Of a stretch of DNA of 64,000 bases, positions 43,252 through 52,208 are shown piece by piece. The stretch is taken from the NCBI GenBank assembly GCA_910587015.1, contig CAJUME010000008.1:83150-147149 (forward strand). The letters are read 5' to 3'. The notes below the pieces were generated by a model. The model was not told the DNA's origin. It saw only the letters and a program-made list of their open reading frames with translations, and searched no databases. The translations under genes and the position numbers were made by a program. The number at the start of each line of letters is the position of its first letter. Position 1 is the first letter of the stretch. The stretch comes from an uncultured Christensenella sp. GTDB taxonomy: Bacteria > Bacillota > Clostridia > Christensenellales > Borkfalkiaceae.

Positions 43252-43428
43252 TTAATTCTTATTTCTTTTTCTTGCGGCCTCGCGCTTTTTGCGGCGCTTC
43301 ACTGCGGGGGACTCGTAAAACTCATGCTTGCGCATATCTCCGATTATACCGTCGCGCGAGCATTTTCTCTTAAAGCGTCTCAAAGCGCTCTCAACAGACT
43401 CGTTTTCACCGACCTTAATGGTTGACAT
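43252..43428 (-). CDS. rpsU: Ribosomal protein S21
   Basis: A 58-residue ribosomal protein of the 30S subunit, taking part in initiation. The sequence MSTIKVGENESVESALRRFK, then RKCSRDGIIGDMRKHEFYES and the basic tail are diagnostic of bS21. AAAAGGA lies before the ATG. It has its own promoter and terminator. Confidence 0.97.
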   Translation of the reverse strand: MSTIKVGENESVESALRRFKRKCSRDGIIGDMRKHEFYESPAVKRRKKREAARKRNKN

Positions 43429-43485
43429 TCCTTTTCACCGTCCCTTGCCAAAGCCTTATTTTCGTCCCTTTCGGCACGCTTATAA

Positions 43486-43514
43486 AGTATAGCAAACCGC
43501 AAAAAATAAGTCAA
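43486..43514 (-). promoter_or_regulatory. rpsU promoter
   Basis: On the - strand TTGACT (43509-43514), 17-bp spacer, TATACT (43486-43491), about 58 bases before the start codon. Confidence 0.8.
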
Positions 43515-43653
43515 TGAATTTTCCGCCGTAAATTCAACTTATCGCCCTTAATTTGCAAAAGTCCGCCAAAAACCGTAAAAATGCGCAAAATTTCCCAAAA
43601 GCCTGCAAAAATCAGCCCTCGCCCGTCATTTACGGCGCATTCTGTTCGCCAAA

Positions 43654-45450
43654 TCAGCCCTCGCCCATCTTTTTCAGCGCCTTCACAGCCGAATCATTCC
43701 CCTGCGCCGCCGCTTTTTTATACCAGTCTATCGCGCGGTAGCGGTTTGACTTCACACCCTGACCCTGCTCGTAGCAATAGCCAAGGCTGTACTGCGCGTA
43801 CGCGTTGCCCTTGTCCGCGCCTATGCGGTAATATTCCACAGCCTTTTCATAGCTCTTGTCAACGCCCCTGCCATAATAATAGCAGTCGCCTATCTTGGCA
43901 ATCGCGCTTGTGTTGCCGTTACCGAACGCCTTTATATACAGCTCAAACGACTTTTTATAATTCTGGGAAACTCCCTCGCCCTTTTCATAGCAATAGCCAA
44001 GGCTGTACTGCGCATATGCGTAATCCTCGTCCGCCGCCTTTTCGTACCACTCGCACGCCTTTATGTAATCCTTTGTCACGCCGTAGCCGTAGTAATAGCA
44101 GTCGCCAAGCCTAGACGCAGCCCTTGCATTGCCGTGCTCCGCAGCCTTTTCAAACCATTTTATCGCGTCGGCATAGCTTTTCGCCACGCCGGCGCCGTAA
44201 TAATAGCAGTCGCCCACGGCGCACTCGCCGCTCGAATTCCCGCTCTCCGCCGATTTTTTGTACAGCTCGAACGCCTTATTGTAATTCTGCGGCACGCCGT
44301 TGCCCTTTTCATAGCAATAGCCAAGGCTGTACTGCGCATATGCGTAATTCTCGTCCGCCGCCTTCTGATACCACGCGCACGCCTCTTTATAGTTCTGCGC
44401 CACGCCGTAGCCGTAAAAATAGCAGTCGCCCAGCTTTGTCTGCGCGCCAAGGTGCCCGCCGTCTGCCGAGGTTTTGTACCACGCGCAAGCCTCGCCGTAA
44501 TCCTGCTCAACGCCGTTACCGTAATAATAGCAGTCCGCAATACTGCACTGCGCGCTTACGTTGCCGTTTTCCGCGCCTCTGCGGTACCATTTCACCGCGT
44601 CCGCCCAGCACTGTTCCACGCCCTGACCCTTTTCATAGCAATAGCCAAGGCTGTACTGTGCATACGCGTTGTCTTCCTCCGCCGCGCTCTCGTACCATTT
44701 GCACGCCTCGCCGTAATCCTGCTCCACGCCGCGTCCGTAATAATAGCAGTCCGCAAGCTTTGTCTGACAGCCGATATTGTCGTTTTCCGCGCCGTAACGG
44801 TAATGCTCCACAGCCTTTTTATAATCGCTGGTCACGCCCTCGCCGAAATAATAAAGGTCGCCAAGCTCCAGCCGCGCGCTTATGCTTCCGTTTTCCACCG
44901 CCTTTTTAAGCCACTCCGCCGCAAGCGCGGGGTTCTTCTCTACCCCCTCGCCGTAGCGCAGACAGTATCCGAAGTTGTATTGCGCGGTCACAACGCCCTT
45001 GCGCGCCGCCCTTTCGTACCAGTACGCCGCCTTTTCATAGTCGGCGTCAACTCCTCTCCCGTAAAAATAGCTCTCGCCCAATTCGTCCTCGGCGCGCGCG
45101 TGCCCCGTTGCCGCCGCCTCCGTCAGCATCTCAAACGATTTCACGGGGTCGTCGTCAACAATATCCATTGCCTCGCGGAAAAGCTCCTCCGCGCGCTGCT
45201 CCTCCTCGGTCAGCGGCTCGCCGTCCTCCGCATAGCCGTTCTGTCCGACGGGTGCGGTATAATCCGCCTCTCCGTTCCCGCCGCCGTTGCCGGAGGAGCG
45301 TCCGAACAAATCGAACAAATTCCCCGCCGTGCTTTTAAGCTGCGCGTCAAGGTCAAAACCAAAATTCGCAGCGGGCTTAGCCGCGCCGCAGCGCAGACAT
45401 TTTTCCGCCTTATCATCGTTGTAATTTCCGCATGAACATTCCCAAGCCAT
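43654..45450 (-). CDS. Sel1-repeat protein with N-terminal zinc ribbon
   Basis: A 598-residue protein. Residues 1-26 form a four-Cys zinc ribbon of RanBP2 or rubredoxin-knuckle style (ECSCGN, CLRCG). A linker with a glutamate-rich part follows. Then come 13 Sel1-type repeats of about 36 residues (about 115-590), recognisable by (A/S)xxxLGxCYYYGxGV and KAxxWYxKAA. Several are almost identical, with AQYSLGYCYEKG recurring three units apart, which shows recent internal duplication. Such repeats bind proteins. It is next to the YbjN-like gene and the Clp/FtsH hybrid and may work with them, but this is inference. Confidence 0.8.
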   Translation of the reverse strand: MAWECSCGNYNDDKAEKCLRCGAAKPAANFGFDLDAQLKSTAGNLFDLFGRSSGNGGGNGEADYTAPVGQNGYAEDGEPLTEEEQRAEELFREAMDIVDDDPVKSFEMLTEAAATGHARAEDELGESYFYGRGVDADYEKAAYWYERAARKGVVTAQYNFGYCLRYGEGVEKNPALAAEWLKKAVENGSISARLELGDLYYFGEGVTSDYKKAVEHYRYGAENDNIGCQTKLADCYYYGRGVEQDYGEACKWYESAAEEDNAYAQYSLGYCYEKGQGVEQCWADAVKWYRRGAENGNVSAQCSIADCYYYGNGVEQDYGEACAWYKTSADGGHLGAQTKLGDCYFYGYGVAQNYKEACAWYQKAADENYAYAQYSLGYCYEKGNGVPQNYNKAFELYKKSAESGNSSGECAVGDCYYYGAGVAKSYADAIKWFEKAAEHGNARAASRLGDCYYYGYGVTKDYIKACEWYEKAADEDYAYAQYSLGYCYEKGEGVSQNYKKSFELYIKAFGNGNTSAIAKIGDCYYYGRGVDKSYEKAVEYYRIGADKGNAYAQYSLGYCYEQGQGVKSNRYRAIDWYKKAAAQGNDSAVKALKKMGEG

Positions 45451-45474
45451 AATAAATATTACCTCTTAATTGTT

Positions 45475-45954
45475 TTACTCGTCGGCAAACTCTATAAACT
45501 GCGACAGGCTCATACCGCCCTGCGCAAGCAGATAGAATTTATCATTATATTTGTCAACCGTAGCCGAGGCCACAAAAATCATATATTCGAAAAGCTCCTC
45601 GCCAAGCACCGTTCCCCCGCAAAAGCTGGTCGTAAGACGGAAGGTAATCTGTCCGTTCCGTATATTATAATCGAACGACCCGTCGCAAATTCCGTCGTTT
45701 GCCGCGCAAACGGCAACCGCGCCCTCAACGCGCTTCTCCGCGGGCATTTCGAAGGGCAACCGCGACAAAAATTCCGCCACCTGCTGTTTTGCATTCACAA
45801 CCACAATAAACTCTATGGGCAAATCGTCACCCTTAACCCCGCTCGAAATAACAAGGTCGTCGTCATGTCTGTCAAAGCTCCAACCGTGCTTTTCAAGCAT
45901 GGCTACAAGCTTTGCATACACCTCTTTCGCTTTCTTCATATTAACTTCCGCCAT
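45475..45954 (-). CDS. YbjN-domain protein
   Basis: A 159-residue protein. The ATG at 45954 has GGAGG seven bases upstream and is preferred over the one at 45969. The fold resembles the YbjN family (related to type III secretion chaperones): an N-terminal helix with a WSFDRHDDDLVISSG strand pair, a central LPIEFIVVV strand and a C-terminal helix. Such proteins probably act as chaperones or adaptors. The neighbouring AAA+ protease hybrid makes a substrate-adaptor role possible. Moderately sure of family, unsure of function. Confidence 0.55.
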   Translation of the reverse strand: MAEVNMKKAKEVYAKLVAMLEKHGWSFDRHDDDLVISSGVKGDDLPIEFIVVVNAKQQVAEFLSRLPFEMPAEKRVEGAVAVCAANDGICDGSFDYNIRNGQITFRLTTSFCGGTVLGEELFEYMIFVASATVDKYNDKFYLLAQGGMSLSQFIEFADE

Positions 45955-46002
45955 TTTTCCGTCCTCCATTATAAATTTATGATTAAAAGTCTTAAAACCC
46001 GT

Positions 46003-49000
46003 TTATTTTTTAATAAGCGCGCTTAAAATTTCGTCTATTTCGGGCCCCTTTATGTGGTTTTTAAGCATCAGCGTTTCCACCAGCTTATCCACCGCCGCGC
46101 GGTTGTCGCTTATTGCCTTGCGCGCCTTCATATATTCGTAGGTTAAAATATCGTTGACGCGCTTGCGTATTTCGGAATAATACGGCGTTGCGGCTATATT
46201 CTGTCTGTCAACGCACCCAAGCCCTATAATATCGTCCATTCCGTAGGAGCATATCATATGCTCGGCAGTCCTCGTTGCGGCAAGCAAATCTCCGCTCGCC
46301 CCCGTGGAAACACCCTCCTCATCGCCGTAGTAAACGGTTTCCGCCGCCCTTCCGCCAAGCGCGGTGCGTATCCTCGCAAGCAACTCTTCCTTTGTATAGC
46401 TGCCCTTGTCCTCGTTATCGCCGTGCTGCATATACCCGCCGTGGTTCGCGCGCGCAACAACGGTCAGGTACGAGGGCGTTTCGCCGCTCAGCCAGCACAA
46501 AAGCGCATGCCCCGCCTCGTGACGGGCAGTCCTTTCCAGCTCCTCGGGCGCCCATTTCTTCACCTCGCCGCTGTTGAACTCCTCAAACGCGTTTTCAAGA
46601 ATTTCGTCCGTCACCGTAAAGCCTTCTGTCTTGACGGAATTTCTCAGCGCCAGCTCTATAACAAGCTCCAATTCGGCAAGGCTCATTCCCGTAGAGCGCA
46701 TTGCGATATTGTCTATTTCGCCGTCGCTAACGCTTATTGCGGGGTGCGCGTCCGCCTTCATTTTTATGTATCTGCCGCGCTCTGCCTTGTTGGGCAAATC
46801 CACCATAATTTTATTATCGAACCGCCTTACAAGCGCGGGGTCAAGGCTCCTTGCGCCGTTATCGCCGTTTATGTCGTAGTTTGTCGCGGCAAGCACGAAT
46901 ACGGGCTTATCCGACTTGACGTTAAAGCCGTCCATCTCGGTCAAAAACGCCGTTAAAACGTCCGCCGAGTACGCCGCGTCGCTTCCATCGCGGCTTTTGC
47001 CGATAGCGTCTATTTCGTCCACAAACAGAATGGACGGCGCGTATTTTCTTGCCGTGTTAAACAGCGCGTGCACGCTTTCGGGCCCCTCGCCGACGTATTT
47101 TTTAAGGAACTGGTTGCCCTCGGCGGCGATAAAGGTCACGTCCGACTCCCCCGCCATTGCCTGCGCAAGCAGGGTTTTGCCCGTTCCGGGCGGGCCGTAA
47201 AGCAGTATGCCCTTGGGCGCCTTTACACCGCTGCGTATAAACCTTGCGGGGTTCTTCAAAAATTCGACGAAGTATTTCAGCTCGTCCTTGGCGTCCTCCG
47301 CGCCGATAACGTCCGCAAACCTCTTGTCTGGCTTGGAAACGTTGCTCAAAACGTTTTTGTTGTCCTCTGCGTCAACGGCAATGCCCAGCTTAAAATCAAA
47401 TAAAACTATTTCCGCATGCTCGCCGTTCATGGACACGCGTTGCGCCGTCTGGTAGGTTACAGCCTTTCTTGCCTTTGCAAGCTCCAACAGATTATGCTGT
47501 TGGTGCGCCATATTGCATTTGCCGCGCACCTCGCCCGCAAAGTCGTATTTACCCTCCTTATGCAAGGCGATAATTCCCCTCGCACCCTCGCGCGCAAACG
47601 AAAGCCCCTCCTCCTGACTGATAAAGCCCTCGTCCGCCTCTAAAAGATACAGCGGCGTATGCACATATTCCTTTACGTACGCAAAAAAGTCGCGCCCCTC
47701 GGAATCTATGTCCTCCAGATTAAGAACGCTGTCGCGCGTGCTGCGGGTTTTGCAGGTTACATCGCACAGTATCAGCGAAATATCGTACTTAAAAAGAACG
47801 TCCTTCGCCTCTTCAACAGTGCTGACTATGTGCGCCTTTGGCGCTTTAAGCAGCCTTTTGCATTCCTTTGCAACGTCGCCCTCGGCAAATACAAGCACCT
47901 CGGCGTCCGCGTTTTCGGCAAACAGACTGCGTATTTTCTCGTCGTCGGGGAGGGATACGTTAATGCTTACCGACTTGATATTTTCCAGCTTATAATCGTT
48001 TTTGTCGGAGGATATTATGCGGAAAAGCTCGTACAGCTCCTGATACAAAAAGTTTGTGGACTTGCCGCGTATAGCCCTTGCGTCCACCTTTCCGCCCTCG
48101 GAAAACATAATCGCAAACGGCACGTTTTTATCGATTTTTAAGTCTATTCCCGTCCTTTTGCAAAAGCCCTGCGCGTGTACGGAAAGCTCCTTATCCACGA
48201 TTTTAAGCAAATCGTGCGCGTCGAGGTGGTTGAACATTATTACGTTTCCGCTTGCAAAGCGCGAGCATAACGCCGCGGGGAAAAGCGCCGCGCCCGTTTC
48301 GGGATTGATATCCAGAGAAAGCGCGTTCAGAACAGATTTGCGAGCCACGCTCGAAAGATTTGCAATCGTAGGGTCGTCGTAAAGCTTTTTTCCCGCGTTG
48401 GTGGTAAAAATAAGTATCGCGTCCGCAAAGGAAACCTCCTCCGCAGTGTAGTTGTCGCGTATTCTGCCCGCGTCCAAAATCTGCAAAAACAGATGTATAA
48501 CGTTTAAATGCGCCTTTTCAACCTCGTCGAAAAGCAGTATGCACTTGGGATTTTTGTCAACAAAGCTTGTAACAATGCCTCGCTGTGCGTTTTTGTATAC
48601 CTTGTCAGAGCCCGCAAACTGCAAATTTGATTCCTTTTCGCAGTATTCGCTCATATCGAAGCGTCTGTAAGGCAAGCCCAAAACCTCCGCCACCTGCTCC
48701 GCAAGGAAGGTTTTGCCCACTCCGGGAGGGCCCGCAAAAAGGAAGGTCGCCCTCGGACGGGTGCGCTTTTCCTGCGTTAAGGAAAGCAATTCCGCCTGAA
48801 AATACCCCGATACAAGGGTATCCACAGCATGGTCCTGACCGTATACCGAGGCAAGCAGCTTCTGCTGAACGGTTTTAACCTTGTCAACCGAGGTCAACAG
48901 CTCTTCAAGATTTGCGCCCTTTTTGGCAGTCGCGCCGTTTTGCGCCGTGCCCGAATGCGCCGCCGCACGTCTGCGCGCCATTGCCGCAAGCGCCTCGGCA

Positions 49001-49506
49001 GACGGGTCCGTCTGTTCTTCGTCCTCTTGCTCCGCAACCGGCTCGCACGTTACCGCAATTTCCCCCGCCGCCGCGGAAGGGCGGTTGCGAGAGGGGTTCA
49101 TTACAAACTCCTTAATCGCCTCGGTAGGGTCGGCAAGAATTAATTCCAAATACAAATCCGCGCCAACCTCGTCCTTGCCGAGCTCCAGCGCCTTTGCCTC
49201 TGCCGCAAAGACTATTTTATTGAATAAAAACCCGCCCAGCGCGGACTCGCTTCTGTTTTCGGAAACGAATTTCTTCATTTTTTCCGAAGCGTAGCCTACG
49301 TCCGTGCCGTAGCGCGATAAATGAATTTTGATATTTTCAAGCTCTTTCCCGCGGCTTTTCGCGCCTTCCCCGTCAGCCGAGGCGACTATTGCACCCAACA
49401 GCGAGGTCATAAAATAATCTGCGGAAATTCCGCGCTTTCCGTCCGCGCGGACCATTTTGTCCGCATTATTCAGCACCGATTCCAAAAGCTTGCTTTTGTT
49501 TGCCAT
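46003..49506 (-). CDS. Clp-type AAA+ / receiver-like / FtsH-type AAA+ metalloprotease hybrid
   Basis: A soluble protein of 1167 residues. The start at ATG 49506 follows GGAGAG. Parts in order: a helical Clp-N-like region (about 1-140); a linker rich in Glu/Ala; a ClpB-D2-like AAA+ domain with GPPGVGKT (about 258), LLFDEVEKAHLNV (about 317), TTNAG, and a sensor-2-like ARAIRG; a receiver-like domain (about 560-680) without a clear phospho-site; an FtsH-type AAA+ domain with GPPGTGKT (about 769), LFVDEIDA and LDPALVRRFD; and an FtsH zinc-protease domain with HEAGH (about 991) and STGASGDL supplying the third metal ligand. No membrane helix is seen. It should unfold and degrade proteins. I know of no named family with this order. 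Confidence 0.85.
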   Translation of the reverse strand: MANKSKLLESVLNNADKMVRADGKRGISADYFMTSLLGAIVASADGEGAKSRGKELENIKIHLSRYGTDVGYASEKMKKFVSENRSESALGGFLFNKIVFAAEAKALELGKDEVGADLYLELILADPTEAIKEFVMNPSRNRPSAAAGEIAVTCEPVAEQEDEEQTDPSAEALAAMARRRAAAHSGTAQNGATAKKGANLEELLTSVDKVKTVQQKLLASVYGQDHAVDTLVSGYFQAELLSLTQEKRTRPRATFLFAGPPGVGKTFLAEQVAEVLGLPYRRFDMSEYCEKESNLQFAGSDKVYKNAQRGIVTSFVDKNPKCILLFDEVEKAHLNVIHLFLQILDAGRIRDNYTAEEVSFADAILIFTTNAGKKLYDDPTIANLSSVARKSVLNALSLDINPETGAALFPAALCSRFASGNVIMFNHLDAHDLLKIVDKELSVHAQGFCKRTGIDLKIDKNVPFAIMFSEGGKVDARAIRGKSTNFLYQELYELFRIISSDKNDYKLENIKSVSINVSLPDDEKIRSLFAENADAEVLVFAEGDVAKECKRLLKAPKAHIVSTVEEAKDVLFKYDISLILCDVTCKTRSTRDSVLNLEDIDSEGRDFFAYVKEYVHTPLYLLEADEGFISQEEGLSFAREGARGIIALHKEGKYDFAGEVRGKCNMAHQQHNLLELAKARKAVTYQTAQRVSMNGEHAEIVLFDFKLGIAVDAEDNKNVLSNVSKPDKRFADVIGAEDAKDELKYFVEFLKNPARFIRSGVKAPKGILLYGPPGTGKTLLAQAMAGESDVTFIAAEGNQFLKKYVGEGPESVHALFNTARKYAPSILFVDEIDAIGKSRDGSDAAYSADVLTAFLTEMDGFNVKSDKPVFVLAATNYDINGDNGARSLDPALVRRFDNKIMVDLPNKAERGRYIKMKADAHPAISVSDGEIDNIAMRSTGMSLAELELVIELALRNSVKTEGFTVTDEILENAFEEFNSGEVKKWAPEELERTARHEAGHALLCWLSGETPSYLTVVARANHGGYMQHGDNEDKGSYTKEELLARIRTALGGRAAETVYYGDEEGVSTGASGDLLAATRTAEHMICSYGMDDIIGLGCVDRQNIAATPYYSEIRKRVNDILTYEYMKARKAISDNRAAVDKLVETLMLKNHIKGPEIDEILSALIKK

Positions 49507-49570
49507 AAAACTCTCCGTAAGCGGCGCAACGTGCACACGCGCCCGCGCTTAGTTACCTTATTATATAAAA

Positions 49571-49615
49571 AATACAATATATTGTATTATAAAAGCAGTA
49601 AGCGCATATTGTCAA
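49571..49615 (-). promoter_or_regulatory. Promoter of the Clp/FtsH hybrid with an overlapping 18-bp palindrome
   Basis: On the - strand TTGACA (49610-49615), 18-bp spacer, TATAAT (49586-49591). The perfect palindrome AATACAATATATTGTATT at 49571-49588 overlaps the end of the -10 and the start of transcription, the usual place for a repressor site. Confidence 0.75.
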
Positions 49616-49621
49616 GGGTTT

Positions 49622-49660
49622 TAAAAAAATAACCGCGTGCAATTTTTACGCACGCGGCTT
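49622..49660 (-). terminator. sigG terminator
   Basis: On the - strand CCGCGTGC and GCACGCGG pair around a 9-base loop, followed by TTATTTTTTT. Confidence 0.85.
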
Positions 49661-49677
49661 GTAAAGCTTATTGTGTT

Positions 49678-50451
49678 TTAGTTGGAAATACAGCTCCTAA
49701 TCCGTTTCAGCGCAGTTTTTTCCAGACGCGAAACCTGCGCCTGCGATATGCCCACCTCCTGCGAGATTTCCGTCTGCGTCTTGCCCTCGAAGTACCTTAA
49801 AAACAGTATTTTTTTCTCTCTGCTTTCAAGACGGTTAATCGCCTCGTACAGCGCCGCCTTTTCCGTCCACACCTCGTCGTTGTTCTTTTCGTCGAAAATC
49901 TGGTCCATTAACAAAAGCGTGTCGCCCGCCTTGTTATACACCGGCTCGTACAAAGAAACGGGGTCGGAAATTGCGTCAAGCGCGTAGGCCACCTCCGATA
50001 CCGCAATATTCATTTCCTTTGCGATTTTGTCGTAGGTTACGTCCTCGTCAACCTCTTCAAGCTTTTCCCTTACCTTCAAAATCCGGTACGCCGTATCCCT
50101 TATCGAGCGGGAAACGCGCAGGGAATTTCCGTCCCGCAAATACCTTTTAATCTCGCCCAAAATCATGGGCACGGCATAGGTGGAGAACCTTACCCCCACG
50201 GATATGTCGAAGTTATCGATTGCCTTGATAAGCCCCACGCACCCCGCCTGAAACACGTCGTCCGCGTTGGCTTTTTTCGCCCAGAACCGCCTTACAAGCG
50301 ACAGAACAAGGCGCATATTACCCACTATAAAGCGCTCTCGCGCCGCCTCGTCGCCCGCTTTAAGCCTTATCATAAGCTCCTGCTGTTCCTTTGCGGACAA
50401 TAGCGGCAAGCCCGAGGTATCGACCCCGCAAATAACTACCTTTTGCAGCAT
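49678..50451 (-). CDS. sigG: Sporulation sigma factor G
   Basis: A 257-residue sigma factor for late forespore genes. ATG 50451 follows AAAGGAGG. The N-terminal VVICGVDTSGLPLLSAKEQ is a sigma-G signature. Region 2 contains LRLVLSLVRRF-like and QAGCVGLIKAIDNFD; region 4 contains LRYFEGKTQTEISQEVGISQAQVSRLEK. It follows sigE directly, the conserved spoIIGA-sigE-sigG order. Confidence 0.95.
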   Translation of the reverse strand: MLQKVVICGVDTSGLPLLSAKEQQELMIRLKAGDEAARERFIVGNMRLVLSLVRRFWAKKANADDVFQAGCVGLIKAIDNFDISVGVRFSTYAVPMILGEIKRYLRDGNSLRVSRSIRDTAYRILKVREKLEEVDEDVTYDKIAKEMNIAVSEVAYALDAISDPVSLYEPVYNKAGDTLLLMDQIFDEKNNDEVWTEKAALYEAINRLESREKKILFLRYFEGKTQTEISQEVGISQAQVSRLEKTALKRIRSCISN

Positions 50452-50517
50452 AACACAAAAATCCTCCTTTTTTGTTATGTACAAAAGCGCTTAAACGCGG
50501 CATATTACGGGGGCAAT

Positions 50518-51216
50518 TTAATTAATTTGTCTTGATATGTCCTTTTTAAGCTTTGAAATTATCTTTTTTTCCAGCCTTGAAATATAGCTTTGGGATATGC
50601 CGAGCTTATCCGCAACGTCCTTTTGGGTAAGCCCGTCGCCGCCGTCCAGCCCGAAGCGCATGCGCATTATCCGCTGTTCCCGCGGGGAAAGCTTATCAAG
50701 CGAGGCCTTTAAAAGCTCCCTTTCAACGCCGCCCTCCACATCGGAATATACGCTGTCCGCGTCCGTGCCCATTACGTCGGAAAGCAGAAGCTCGTTGCCC
50801 TCCCAGTCGGTATTTAACGGCTCGTCAAAGCTTATTTCCTGCTTTAAGCGGCTTAAACGGCGCAGATACATTAATATTTCGTTTTCGATACAGCGCGAGG
50901 CATAGGTGGCAAGCTTTATGTTTTTATCCGATTTGAAGGAATTTATAGCCTTTATAAGCCCGATAGTGCCAACGGAAACCAAATCGTCGCCGTCCGCGCC
51001 GCTGCCCTCGAACTTTTTGGCTATGTATACGACAAGGCGCAGATTATGCTCTACAAGCTCTGCCCGAGCCTGCTCGTCCCCGCTTTCCAGAAGGGATATT
51101 TTGTCGCTTTCCTCCTCCTGCGACAGCGGCAATGGCAACGCCTCTGTTCCGCAAATGTAGTCAAGAGTGTTTCTGCCGAGTAATTTTGCAAGCAGATTTT
51201 TGATTTTTTCAAGCAT
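50518..51216 (-). CDS. sigE: Sporulation sigma factor E (pro-protein)
   Basis: A 232-residue mother-cell sigma factor. The hydrophobic/basic N-terminus (MLEKIKNLLAKLLGRNTLDY, then ICGTEALPLPLS) is the pro-sequence removed by SpoIIGA, with cleavage expected shortly before GTEALP. Region 2 (VSVGTIGLIKAINSF, LATYASRCIENEILMYLRR) and region 4 (QKDVADKLGISQSYISRLEKK) are intact. It lies 30 bases after spoIIGA. Confidence 0.95.
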   Translation of the reverse strand: MLEKIKNLLAKLLGRNTLDYICGTEALPLPLSQEEESDKISLLESGDEQARAELVEHNLRLVVYIAKKFEGSGADGDDLVSVGTIGLIKAINSFKSDKNIKLATYASRCIENEILMYLRRLSRLKQEISFDEPLNTDWEGNELLLSDVMGTDADSVYSDVEGGVERELLKASLDKLSPREQRIMRMRFGLDGGDGLTQKDVADKLGISQSYISRLEKKIISKLKKDISRQIN

Positions 51217-51246
51217 AAACTCACCTTTTTTATTGTTTTTTGCGCC

Positions 51247-52044
51247 TTAAACGGCGGTTTTTATGTCTTCAAGCAAATCGCAATGCAGTATTGCGCGGTC
51301 TGCGCGGTTAGGGTTGACGCCTATTTTTACCTTGTAGAGCGTTTCCCGCTTTTCACCGAAGTCGATTTCTATTTTATCTGCCGTGAAAACGCCGATTGTT
51401 CTGCTTCCCGCAACAGTATGTATTTTTACGCCCTCTTTTATACCCGAAATATCCAAAAGCTTTTTTGCCGTTTCACTCGGAATAACGCTGACGGGCGAGC
51501 CCTTTAAATACACCTTGTTGCCGCTGTCGAAAAAGCCCTTTATTTCTATTTGCGATTGCCCCGCATATATGCGGCACTTTACGCCGTTCATGTACGATTT
51601 TTTAAGGCGTTTGGCAAGCTTTTTTGCGCCGATTATTATTAACAGCGCGCCGAAAAGCGGTATGCCTATCGGGATTTTGGAGAGAATATAGCCCTGCCCC
51701 GCGGCATAGTCAAGCCCCGCAAGCGAGAAGCCCGCAACCAGCAGTCCGCCCAAAAGCGCGGTGAAAATTAAAAATGCCGCTGAGAATTTGACGTACGCTT
51801 TGAAGCTTTTGAACCTGCCCGCAACAAGGCAAATCAGAAGCCCCGATAAAATTTTGACGGCGACCGACCAGATTGCGGAAAGCTTGAAAAGCGGAAGAAC
51901 GACCGCAAAGACCGCGCCGAGCGCGGACGCGATTAAAAGGCGTTTTACGCTTGCGGGATTTTTTACCGCCGACCTCGCCGCAAACAAAAGCGTGAAGTCC
52001 ATACAAAAATTTTCCGCAAGGGCGAGCTCTGCATACACTTGCAT
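51247..52044 (-). CDS. spoIIGA: SpoIIGA, pro-sigma-E processing protease
   Basis: A 265-residue septum membrane protease. Five membrane helices occupy about 1-145 (starting YAELALAENFCMDFTLLFAA). The soluble half has the aspartic-protease-like motif FFDSGN (about 166-171, catalytic Asp) and a late domain with KIGVNPNRADRAILH. It matures pro-sigma-E in the mother cell on signal from the forespore. It is first of the three-gene cluster; a TATAAT lies nine bases before the ATG. Confidence 0.93.
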   Translation of the reverse strand: MQVYAELALAENFCMDFTLLFAARSAVKNPASVKRLLIASALGAVFAVVLPLFKLSAIWSVAVKILSGLLICLVAGRFKSFKAYVKFSAAFLIFTALLGGLLVAGFSLAGLDYAAGQGYILSKIPIGIPLFGALLIIIGAKKLAKRLKKSYMNGVKCRIYAGQSQIEIKGFFDSGNKVYLKGSPVSVIPSETAKKLLDISGIKEGVKIHTVAGSRTIGVFTADKIEIDFGEKRETLYKVKIGVNPNRADRAILHCDLLEDIKTAV

Positions 52045-52083
52045 TGTAGTGGTATTATAGCGTTTGCGAAAAGTCGTAAAATA

Positions 52084-52114
52084 AAAAAAACCGACGATTT
52101 TTGTCGGTTTTTAG
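52084..52114. terminator. Bidirectional terminator between dus and spoIIGA
   Basis: AAAACCGAC and GTCGGTTTT form the stem, with a run of T on the - strand after it. Confidence 0.8.
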
Positions 52115-52159
52115 CGAGAATTTTTATTTGCGAAAGCTGCAAAAAACGTGATTTTAAAT

Positions 52160-52198
52160 ATCCGTTTTGTACATATTCAAATCCGTTTTGTACATATT
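52160..52198. repeat. Tandem pair of 18-bp repeats
   Basis: ATCCGTTTTGTACATATT at 52160-52177 and again at 52181-52198, a period of 21 bp (two helical turns), just downstream of the dus stop codon. Confidence 0.8.
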
Positions 52199-52208
52199 TG
52201 AAGTATTG

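Noticed and set aside
44134..45435. A 433-residue + strand open frame opposite the Sel1-repeat gene
   Set aside because: Its apparent repeats are the antisense of the Sel1 repeats; the - strand frame has a proper start and known motifs.
52045..52083. Spo0A boxes before spoIIGA
   Set aside because: TTTGCGAA- and GTCGTAA-like sequences are present but differ from TGTCGAA at important positions; not strong enough to list.
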